This document shows positions 22,553-33,048 of a stretch of DNA of 64,000 bases, piece after piece. The position numbers were made by a program, and so were the translations under genes. Position 1 is the first letter of the stretch. Every line of letters begins with the position of its first letter. Origin of the DNA: Marchantia polymorpha subsp. ruderalis (Eukaryota; Streptophyta; Marchantiopsida; Marchantiales; Marchantiaceae); contig AP031351.1 in assembly GCA_037833965.1 (NCBI GenBank), forward strand, positions 2,988,501 through 3,052,500. The letters run 5' to 3'. The notes beneath the pieces are model-generated. The model saw only the letters and a list, made by a program, of their open reading frames with translations, made no database searches and had not been told where the DNA came from.

Positions 22553-23745
22553 TCACATGACACTTGGTTTCAAATCAAAATTTTTCTGATCTATGTATTC
22601 AACAGTACGGCAACGATGAGTTGAAAACCAAGGTAATACTTTCCCCAACGATAACCAGCGAGTAGTTGCAACCTTTGGACACTTAGATTGCATTTCACTG
22701 ATCAAATTCTGCTGTCGACGAAGGTATCCGATGATGACAGTTAATGTCGAGTGAAATTCTTTCTTGAGATAATCTGAAATAACAATATGAACAACAAGAT
22801 CAAGTTGGTGTGCACCACACCAAAATCGAATCAAGTAACAACCTTCCTGATCAACTCGAGTGGAGACACGAGTCACTACTTCACGTACTCGACCTGTCAT
22901 GTTTATGGCACCATCAGAGCATGTCAATAAGAGTGTGTATACCCAAGATGGACAAATTGCATCCATAACTTTCTCAAACGTCTAAAACAAGTTGTCACCT
23001 GTGTGTTGTACGTAAAGAGGAAGACAACATAAATGAAAACAATACACCCTAGTTACTACAACAAACCTCACTTTAACGTCAAAATATGAGGTGATTTCAA
23101 CAGTCGATGAAAATGCGACACAAAAGGCCCAACAATCAACAAGTATTTGCTGAGTTTTTGAAAGCAAACAACAGTAGCAACCCGAACAAACAATGATACT
23201 TTGGCCTCATTGCATCCACCAAGATAACCGAGAATTATTTCTTCACTTTCACACTCCACTTGACGCGCTGTTAATCTGAACGAGTAGCCAAGACCAACCA
23301 TTTCAATAACAAGCTTGAAAAGCTTGATGTTCTTGATATGAACTTGATACCCTACAATCACACTGTCAGATTTGATTGGCTCAAAAAATCTCAACGCTCG
23401 ATCAATACAAACGTCCGCAAATTCGGGATCAAACAGAAGTGTACGCAGAATTATATCAACGATGTTTACACTTATATGAAAATATAGCTGATCGACTGAT
23501 CCAACAAAATGAGCATGCATAGTAATCATTAAAACAATAGTATCAAAAAAACTTTGCTACGCGTCTACTGACAGAGAACGATATTCACTCCACTTTGTCA
23601 AGTGTTGGTTTTTGAGATGCTGTGAATACAGATCTGGTCAATATGGAACTTTAAAATACTTTGTGGTCCTATTTGGCTTGCGATTCTGTCCGATCTTTTG
23701 TTCACAACCCCATACTTGACAAAAACGACACAAAACTGATGTGAC
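22553..23745 (-). pseudogene. Decayed hAT-like transposase gene (BED finger plus core)
   Basis: Read on the minus strand, the 5' part encodes a BED-type zinc finger (CRFCQVWGCEQ, with a downstream HLKNQH). A region ending SFRLTARQVECESEE follows, then a core with CSDGAINMTGRVREVVTRV, WCGAHQLDLVV, YLRRQQNLISEMQSKCPKVA and TRWLSLGKVLPWF. These features match a BED/hAT-like family common in plant and oomycete genomes, recognised from memory. At least three in-frame stops (near 23,630, 23,560 and 22,984) and one frame change near 23,160 break the frame. It cannot make a full protein. The C-terminal dimerisation part is absent here; a similar part is at 25,600–26,470 on the other strand. Confidence 0.7.
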
Positions 23746-24164
23746 GACACAAGAAAACGGATCCCGCGTCAAGATCTTCAATCCGTATTCAAGTTAGTGA
23801 GAGGAATTGAATGGAGTTTTGAGCTTCTTTGACGACATATCATCGACAACAGTTCTTCAACAAAAAAAACTCTTCAACGGCAAAAATGAACGTCAGATCT
23901 CTTCGACAGCAGTAGTAAACGAAACTTGTATCTTCTTTGTGGCAAAGAAAAAAGAACAAAATGTTTCAAAAGATAGTTCTTTTTGACGCTGAAGAGTTTT
24001 TGTTGTTCATTCAATATCAACGGACAGAGCCGCTGTCACTCGTTTCCACCACTCAAGACTTACTGTTTTTTTAACATTAACAGACAAGAGAAACCGTCGA
24101 CTAGAGAAACCGTCTACTAATACAATCATTTTTATTTATGGCATGCCGCAAATATTATTTATGA

Positions 24165-24199
24165 CAAAACTGGCATCAGCTCCGCCAATGCCAGTTTTG
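24165..24199. repeat. Perfect 12-bp-arm hairpin
   Basis: CAAAACTGGCAT (24165–24176) is the exact complement of ATGCCAGTTTTG (24188–24199), with an 11-nt loop. It is similar in design to the hairpin at 29389–29416; both right arms follow a CCAATGCC motif. Confidence 0.75.
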
Positions 24200-24957
24200 A
24201 AGAGGCCTGATAATGACCAAACGAGTTAAAATTTGCACATCTGATTTGTTGAAGCATTGATGACGAGCTCATTGATTGAATTTTGTGTGCTTGAATTAAT
24301 CATTTATATATGCTTTTGTATAATGAAAGGGAAGCAAAGCTGATTGCTTAAGGTTGATAATTCACGCGTAGCTGTTCGAACAAAGTATTGAAACATTTCA
24401 ATACAAGAGAGAGAAAGCAAGTTCAAGGTTGGACTCGAGGATGTTACTTTTGACATTTGTCAGCTAGCATTGTTTTTGGAGCCACAAAAGAAAGACGACT
24501 TAAATGCAAATGCCGACGAAAACATCTTTAAAATAACTCAAAAATTTGACTGATACCACACAAAACCCTAATCATAATTAATAAAGTGGATGTGAACAAA
24601 TAGGGCGATAAATAATATTGGATAAAGCTGAAGATAGTAATAGATAAAAACCATTTTCAGAGTTTTTCTTTATGTGTTAGAGTAATGGCACCCGCTAATG
24701 CTCTGACTATCAATCATCTTTGTCTAGAGTCAGATACTTTCCAAATAAAAATTAAAAGATATAGATTTAGATAACTTGTACGAATGAAAGAAAGAAAATT
24801 TTTAAACTGCAAAAAAATATTTTTTTTTCTGATTGATTTACCACATTACATAATTTATATATTTGAAAGAAGTTTATCTTACTAGCATTGAGTATATAAA
24901 ACTAGTATACAAGATTAATGCATGAAACTTTTTCAATTTGATTGTAAATTTAGATGG

Positions 24958-24964
<7 letters not shown>

Positions 24965-24993
<29 letters not shown>
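24965..24993. repeat. (TA)n microsatellite
   Basis: Uninterrupted TA dinucleotide run of about 29 bp in AT-rich DNA. Confidence 0.9.
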
Positions 24994-24997
<4 letters not shown>

Positions 24998-25029
24998 AAT
25001 CAAACAGAATGAAACAAATTGTATAATAT

Positions 25030-26480
25030 TTGAAAGATCAAAAGAGAAAATATGCAGTAATCTGTATCAGATTGTATTGCTTCCGTTTATGTTGTGTTTT
25101 TCTTTATAGATGGTTTACTAAAGTCAACTTTGAGAAGTTTATGGATGCAATTGTTTCTTTAGGAGGTATAGGCTCTTATAAGCATGCTTCAATGTTGAGT
25201 TCGTGGAATAGAGAGTCATGTTTCTAATCAAATCGAATAAGAAGTTTGCTATTTAATTCAATTTTGTTGTGATGCATACCAATTTTATCTTGTGGTTCAA
25301 GCTGTAATCTCCATATATCTTAACAAAGATTGTCACTTAATTTGATTTTGATATGATGCATACCAATTTGATCTTGTGGTTCAAGTCGTTATCTCCGTAT
25401 ATCTTAACAAAGATTGTTACTTAATTTTAATTTGATGTGATGCATACCAACTCCATCTTGTGTTTCAAGCTATTACTTACTTATATCTCAATGAAGAACT
25501 TTACTTCACATAAACTGCCATTATATGATATCTACGTCCACAACAGTTCTTAATCAACAAAATGCAAATCTTTGGTTATTGTTGGAATGGTTGATTTTTA
25601 ATTCATTTTTTTTGTATTATTAAGTACATGGATAAAAAAGTAATGAGTTTAAACCGACTTACAAGTGATGGATTTTTTTTATTTTCAATAATTCTATTTG
25701 TTGCAGAGATTAATATTCTCTTCAAAATCTTGCAGCATTCTGCATTGCTAGTACTACAGCAAGAAGATGAATTTTCTAGATTAATCCACTGTCATCGAGA
25801 CATGATAATTTTACAAGATCCACATTTTGAATTGCAAATTCAGGATTAAAATCAAGGCATTTGGTTTCGTATTAATTTTCATATGATTGACAAGGAGTTT
25901 GCCGTACACTTTATTCGAGGGAGTGATTCGTTTATTGCGATGTCATTTGATAGCTTGTGTGACATTGAGAAAGATGTTATGGTTTGTATATTTAGAAACC
26001 TTGTCATTCGTTTGGGTACATGCGATCAAACCTAAAAGTGATAGTAACAATGTATTGGTAGTGTGTTTACTTTCATGTATACTTTGCAAATTTGCAACTA
26101 TGCTTCCATCAAGCTTTGTGGACCTCATCCTTAGATTCAAATCTCATATTGAAAAGGAATTCAACAATGAATATATTGACCCATTGGAACAAGAACAAAA
26201 AGAAATGCGAACTGCTTATAAAAAAGAAGACGTACTCCGCAAATTGATGTATTAAATGCCAGAATTTGTAAGTTTTCATGAAGCATTGAGTACTATTCAA
26301 CTTCGAATTCTCAAATTGTGTAAATTTGCTACAAACTTTGCTAGTGTGTGTACTGTGATTACGTGTGAGAAGGATAATTTTTATGTACTTAATTGGATGA
26401 AAAAGAAGTAAACATCGTTTTTAATGAATCTATAACTCAAGAGCATCATGCATTGTAAGCAAATCAAGTAAATTTGAACA
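25030..26480 (+). pseudogene. Second decayed hAT-like transposase relic, opposite orientation
   Basis: A plus-strand frame at 25060–25160 reads RLYCFRLCCVFLYRWF and then FEKFMDAI. The minus-strand pseudogene has the corresponding RVYCFHLCCLPLY and then FEKVMDAI. The core is missing or replaced by an 84-bp tandem array. From 25,628 to 26,470, broken frames read like the C-terminal half of the same family (for example CEKDNFYVLNWMKKK followed by a MHCKQIK segment), interrupted by stops. Identification is by eye and the region is heavily degraded and AT-rich. Confidence 0.5.
25229..25510 (+). repeat. Tandem array, 84-bp unit, about 3.3 copies
   Basis: The motif GATGCATACCAA recurs at 25271, 25355 and 25439, a spacing of exactly 84 bp. 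The following CTTGTGGTTCAAG and ATATCTTAACAAAGATTG blocks repeat in register with a few substitutions. Partial copies extend on both sides. Confidence 0.9.
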
Positions 26481-29400
26481 ATTTAAAATTGTTATCGTAT
26501 TCTTCATAAATAAAAATTGCTTGTCGTCATAATCAACTCAAAAGAATCGATTATAAAGTCAGTCAATTTTGGAAATTGTGAAGTTAAGAGAGTTTTGGTC
26601 ATAAGACAATTTAGTGACAACTTTTTGCAAGTATTTGAATGCAATTACAATATACAAAATGACAATCTAATGTTTTTGAAATTTATACATTAGGTATGTT
26701 TTGTGAAAAATGCTCAATATTTGATTCAATGACAATGTGATATTTGATTGTTCACATAAAATTTGCAAAATTTGAGAAAAAAAACAAGAAGTTTCAAAAG
26801 TTATGATGATTTGACAAATATTTATGCATCATATATGAAAATTTGAGAAAAAAATTGTCAATGAAAGCATTGAATTTATTTTTTAACTTATTACATAACG
26901 ACAAACAATTTGAAAATTTTCATGATATTATAATTTTTATTCAATCTTGAACGTAAAGACAACATGAAAAATCTAGGTCATTTAAAAAATAAAAAATCAT
27001 AATTTTTTGATTTAATGATAAGCAACAAGTAAAAATTGCTAACATTTAAAATTTTACAGTTAATGTTTTTTTAAAAATGATTGAATTACTTCTTGATTTT
27101 ATGATTGATAGTGTTAAAACATCCAAAAACTTCAATTTTTAATTTGTAACAAACAACATTTGAACATTTTATAAAAAAATATGAGTATTAATGAAACAAC
27201 AATTTGATATTTATATGTATCAACACATTTCAATGTTCAGAAAAAAATATTTGGTTTCATAAGTAGCGCTTTATTAATCATAAGTAGAGCTAAAAATATA
27301 GATAAAGCTCATTTTTAAATGAAATACAAAACTTGAAATTGAGAGATAATTAAAATGGTTTTACTTTTTTATATGAATATTCATAGTTGATTGAAAAAGA
27401 TAAAATCTTTATTATCACCTTTCATTCCATTACTAATCAATTGATGATATGGTGTATATACTAAACAATCACTTATAACTAACATGTAACTTTTAACTAA
27501 TACATTTAATTCTTAATTGTCAAGCACATATTGTTGACATGTGAATATTAATTAACACATTTAATTTTTACCTATCAAGTACAAGGATCATTGAGAAGAC
27601 AACAATAGAAATTTCACTTAAAATCAAATTTAACTTTCTCTTGAATAAACTCCGGTTTAGACGTAACTATCTAAAGATGTTTATATCATTACAAGAATCA
27701 TCCAAAGTTAGACAATCTAATGTCTAATCTAACAAAATTTGGTATCAAGTTTTTGATCATCACAACATTCATTCAAACTTAGGCAAAGATAGGCTAAAAA
27801 AGGATTCACAAAGATAAATTTGCAGAAAAACTTAGAAGTTTGTTCACAAAAAAATCTTTAAATTTAATGAAGCATATGAAAAATTTGTTTATTCTTAATA
27901 TTCTAATTCAAATATTGAATTTTCATTTCAAGTTTAAAGTAGTAGAATAAACACATGAGCAAATTAATATAACGAAATGTCAAAAATGTATTCAATTCAA
28001 TATCGTATAATATGATGTAAGTTTTTGTGATGAGGTTAGAGATAATGAGTGAAGATCATGATTAAAACTTAAATATTTTTTATGTTGCTGAAATCAAAAA
28101 CTGATTTGTTATGAAACAAAAATTGATGACATGCAAGAGATATCTATTAATAAGGTTGAGTTATATTCACAACTTCATATAATCAAATAGTTGGATGAAT
28201 AAAAACAACTTTCTACTTTTTTGGAATATATTCATCCAAAATGTCATCAAACTTGAGTTGTCAAACATCATTAAAGATGATAAACTTCAAGATAGAAGAC
28301 AATTAAATAGAGATACAAGATCATTTTAATGATGTTATTGTGTACTTGCAAAGTTTTGATGAGAAACTGAAAACTTAAAACATGACTTTACTTCTCTATC
28401 TGCGTCTTATGAATAAGAGTTAAGTGACGAGAGAAAAAAATTGACCTCCTAATTTTTTTTTTATCACAAATGTTACTATATTGTGATAAAAAACCAACAT
28501 CTACAAATAAGTTATGCTGAACATTGATCTCCAGACAATGATGTTATTTTCTTAATCATCAACTTCATAAAACACAACGGGGGTTGGATGTGAACAATGA
28601 AATAATTCACAATCGGACAAATGAGTTGATGAGCAGATCTGAGAATAACTGTATGTCAATAAACAATGTTCCAAGATCAAAAGTCGATGCTATATTGGAA
28701 GTGTGTCAAAGTTCACCACCTCAATCAACAATTTTTGAATAGGCATGTATTTTGTAGAGGTTATACATCACATGAAAAAAATGGATTTAAATAAGAATGA
28801 AATAAATAATTTACACTTCAATATCTTCTTTGTCAAGCTCAGAAGATATATATAAGATAGGAAAATAATAAGAAACATACCAATGTGTTCGGGCTTATGT
28901 ATAACAACATATCTAACGCAGACATCAACACACATGAAAAATTTACAATCGATAGAGTAGATTGTGAGTAAAATCCATGTTCATAGAAATAAAGAGGAAT
29001 GTGGATTGCATCTTACAACATGAATGATACAGATGGATAAAGTTTCATCAACTCTCCTCAGTTCTTTGGAGATCTATGCATATGATATATATTACGAAAT
29101 AACTATCTTGAATAAATTTCATTCCGACTAAATATCTAGCAATATGGATATACTTTTTCATGAGCGAGTATTTGAACCAAGTAAAATTTATCCTTTCATC
29201 TCCTAATTGATGCACCTATGTTTACAAGCGAAGCACAATCCCTAGAACATTCTATGTGAGAAAACAAATCTTGAAGAAATTCAGAGTGAGTCATGAAGCT
29301 CTACATAGGAATGGAAGGGTTAGGCATCCTTGCTACACTTCTCAACATGACACTACTGGATTTGTTTTCTATGTTATCATCTGAAGTGGAATTGGGCATT

Positions 29401-29640
29401 CACCAATGCCCAATTCTGTATCATGTTATTCAAAGCATATCTCTCACAATGCATGAACAAGAAAATGATCCAACACTTATCAGCATGGCACTAATGCATT
29501 TGTTTCTGTGTTAGTATCTAAAGTGTAATTGGGTTTTGACTTTCCATATTTATCAAAGCATAGCTCTCACAATGCATGAACAAAAAACTGATCTAGTACC
29601 TCAACTCAATCTACTATCTCCACGTCGCGTCCAAGGTTCA
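26481..29640. other. AT-rich desert
   Basis: Very AT-rich with poly-A/T tracts and no credible coding frame. It contains the duplicated segment near 29,333–29,600. Composition changes abruptly to GC-rich at about 29,625, which looks like a domain boundary. Confidence 0.5.
29333..29600 (+). repeat. Direct duplication (about 123–138 bp unit) with internal hairpin
   Basis: Two blocks occur twice in the same order. CAACATGACACTACTGG at 29343 matches CAGCATGGCACTAATGC at 29481. AAAGCATATCTCTCACAATG at 29432 matches AAAGCATAGCTCTCACAATG at 29555. The first copy carries an extra perfect stem, 29389–29400 with 29405–29416, which is reduced in the second copy and accounts for the difference in spacing. 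Confidence 0.75.
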
Positions 29641-29801
29641 TGTGATCCGAAGACGCAAACGAGCAGTTGTCGGCGTCGTTCGCTGGCGCAACTGACGACG
29701 TAACGATCCTGGCTGGCTACGGAGATGGGGACCTGACAGAAGTCAATCCGACCTCGAAAGGAAGCATATAAGGAAGGTAAAGATGCAGAGGCTACAGGGG
29801 C

Positions 29802-30032
29802 CTACCCGTCGAGGCCGTTCGCATCAGTTGGAACATGTCTGGCTTTTTTAATGGCCAGTGATGCGGACGAGGAATCCTCAGCATGATTGTCATCATGATC
29901 TCCTCCTTTTGCTGCTCGCAATCTGCTGTACTTTTCCAGCAATTCACTCCGATCCAACACGTCGGTCAGGACAAACACACAGGATGCAAACAGATCAAGT
30001 TTCTGTGCTAGCTCCCAACCGACTGCTCTCAT
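29802..30032 (-). CDS. Small unrecognised open frame, 76 codons
   Basis: Starting at the ATG at 30032–30030, this frame encodes a peptide beginning MRAVGWELAQKLDLFASC and ending in an acidic, Ser-rich and basic tail (KKARHVPTDANGLDG). The first half looks like amphipathic helix, unlike the random frames around it. It has no recognised domain, signal peptide or membrane segment. It lies just inside the GC-rich side of the composition boundary. It may be an exon or remnant of a larger gene, or chance. Confidence 0.25.
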   Translation of the reverse strand: MRAVGWELAQKLDLFASCVFVLTDVLDRSELLEKYSRLRAAKGGDHDDNHAEDSSSASLAIKKARHVPTDANGLDG

Positions 30033-33000
30033 GTCCTCATTCTCCACACACGGACACGAGTCTCACAGCTTTTTCTACCTAGTTTGGATAAAAGTCCTAG
30101 GCAACGCAACCGCCCACCCTTGTGGAGGGGTGCGAGACCATGTCGTTGTTGTCGGGGCTTCAAATTTGCTCCAGCTCAGACCGGGGAGGATGTGAGAATT
30201 GAGAATTTGCTGGGAAAGGCAAGGAAAGGGGAAAAAGGCCTTCTCACCTTGACGCCCTCGGAGGGCTCGGGCTGAGACAAAGTCGCCGGGTTTCGCAACC
30301 TTCGTACTCCACAGCATAGAAAGGTCCCCCTCCAATTAATTAATGAGACGGCAGACCGAATTGTCAACGAAACGCTGACTGAAGAATCCATTGTCCGGTC
30401 TTCGGTGGGCTAAGCTGCCTCGTCGGCTAGCCATTCGCAGATGGATGACGACGGATTATCATGTGGTTCTGTCTCGATTGCCTGACTCTTTAACTGACCC
30501 CAAGAGTAGACCTGTACTGAGATACGATCATCTTCACGCCCCCTGCCATTGATGCTGGGTCACCCTCCCTCCCTCCCTCCCTCCACAACTGCAGATCTGT
30601 TGACGTCCGTCCTCTTCGAATCTATGGTAGATTTCATACTTCCCACTGTATCTACGTACGTCTGATGTGAGTATAGTGAGGGTGTACTGTGTTTTATACG
30701 ACTGGAACAATATTACAGTGTCGCACTCTGCAACTGCAATGCCTCGGATTCTGGCGATTCTGACGTAATCTTTTCTCCTATTCTTCTTCTTCTTCTTCTT
30801 CCGGCATACGGATTAATAATACGTCCAGTGGATTTCTTGCATCGAATTCAACTGGAGAAGAATCAGCAAGAGAGAATTCCATAGTCTAAGGATTAACATG
30901 GAAACAAAGTGTTCAGCTGGTCTGTGACCTCCGTACAACTGTAGTTAGGTGGATCCTCCTGCCAATTCTTGGTCATCATTGGACTGAATTCACTGTCAAG
31001 GAAGAGATTGAAGAAGGAAGGACTAAAGATGCATAGGGAAGGAAAGGGTATGAAGTACGGCAATAGAAGCATGAGTAATGAATGTATGCGTTCCCTCGCT
31101 AGCTCGCTCGCTCCATTCAGGTTCACTGTTGTCCGCATCTGCACACAGAAGAGTACGTACAGTATTGAAAGAGTGTGAGAGAGAGAGAGCACGAATTGGA
31201 GTCTTGGACCCACCACCGCTAACATCTCCGGTCCAGTTCAAGGAGTTCCCCGGCCTCTTCTGTGACCCAGACATCACGCAACAAGAAGAGCAGAGACGAG
31301 GGGAGCTGAGCCAGGGCCCAGGAGAGTCCAGTTCATGAATGCGGGTCAGTACTCGAGTACAGGGAGCTCATACTGTACAAGGAGTAGCGGCAGAGTAGAG
31401 AGAAGAGGGAGGAGGGAGGCAGTGCTACTCTTCTGCTGGAGCTGAGAATTTGCCCCTGCGCTGCTGCTCGTGGTGGAGTGAGTGAGTGGCAGGGCTTGGC
31501 TGGGCAAGGCTTTAGCTTTGGCTCTGGCTCTGGCCGCGCTAGAAACAAGTTGAAGTTCCGGGTGAGATTGGTCTCCGAAGACCTTCGCCCTCCTAATCTA
31601 TCGGGACGACGAACAAGAGAAAAGGGCGAGGTGCTACTGCCGCTGCTGCTCCAGACCATGTGGCTTATTTATCCTGACGAAGGCGCTGCCCCTCCTACTG
31701 CTGCTCGTTTCCCGAGCTGGGCCAGAAACTTCTTTCGGTTGTTGCGCCCCCACCAGACAGAGTACCTTCCCTTTCATTCTGTGCCTTCTGCTCTTGTCGT
31801 GTCCTGTTTCAGTCGTCCCCTCCGCTTTCCCCTCATGTCGGAGTGACCCCCCTCGGATACACAACAGCCACAGCATCAGGCAGTGAAGGAGTTCCCCGCC
31901 GCTCCGCTCCCTTCCCTCTTCCAAACCCTCGCTCCTCCACCCAGCGCACTCTGCATCGCTGTCTGTGAAATTCTACCATTCTCTCCGCGAATGCTACAAC
32001 TGCTCGACGCAGTCCTACACATCGACGTGACCTCATCGGTTCGGCGCGAATTTCCTTTGTGTTTTTCATTTCTTGTATCGTCTTCCTGGGAGGGCCGGGA
32101 GAGATTCAAGTCGGGTTGGTCTGTAGGTTGAGAGAGCATTGCGGTTCATACGGTCGTCAAGCAATCGGACGCGGCGGAGAGCGACGGAGCGAGAGGAAGG
32201 GGATCGCAAGAGTGAGCGGATGAGTGCTTTGTTTGTTCTGAGGGAATTGGACCGTGGATCTGGTTGCGAGTGGAGCCGAGTGGGGCTCACTGGATCGCAG
32301 CGTGCTTTTCCTTGGAGGAAGTCTGGCGAATGAATCGGAATCTCGGAGGAGGTCCCGACAGGTCGAAGGGGGCTTTCGTGGTGACCGACTAGAGAGGACT
32401 TTCGTCAACTTCCAGAAAAAAAAATTTACGAGGGAGGAGGAGTCCCTCGCTGTACAAACCACGCAGAGAAGGCGCGTGGGAAATGGTCGGCCGTCGCGCC
32501 GGCGTGCCTTTTGCATCTTCTGAGGAGAATCGAAGGCAGATGTCTTGTTCTGCAAGCATACGCAGAAGGAGAACTAGTAGGGACAGCAGAGGCGCAACGA
32601 GGAAGGCGCTCACTTAGAACAGCAGGAGCAGGAGAAGACGCAGGAGCACTTGCAATCACCGTCACCCCGACGCTCGAATCGCAGACCGAACAGATCGACA
32701 CTCCGTGTGCGCGCGCGATTGATCGACCGGGTGACAAACAGGGATGTTTTGCTGGGGAAGAAATAGCAAAAGCAAGCAGGACCAGGACGGGGACGAGGGA
32801 AGAATGTACGCCCGTCGAATGTCCACGACATGGTGTCACGATCGTGATAAATCCTCGATTGCTCGTCGTCGTCGGGACCTCTAGCCCGGGAGACAGACGC
32901 GCACACGAGCAAGCTGCACATCCTGCAAATCCAGGACCTGGAACGAGATCCAATCCGCATCACCAGGGCAGGAATTCCTTCGATTCCTTCGATTCGTTGA

Positions 33001-33048
33001 GCAGGGCAGGAATTCCTTCGATTCTGAAGCAGCAGCGAGGCCGGCGAG
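30033..33048 (+). promoter_or_regulatory. Upstream region and GC-rich leader of EXO70
   Basis: Contains a CCTC repeat at about 30565–30585, TTC repeats at about 30784–30801, a GCTC repeat near 31102–31113 and, from 31,300, GC-rich sequence. A 22-bp direct repeat (CAGGGCAGGAATTCCTTCGA plus TT) occurs at 32964 and 33002, just before the start codon. A frame from 32511 to 33062 overlaps the EXO70 ATG in another phase; whether it is in the transcript depends on the unknown start site. Confidence 0.45.
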
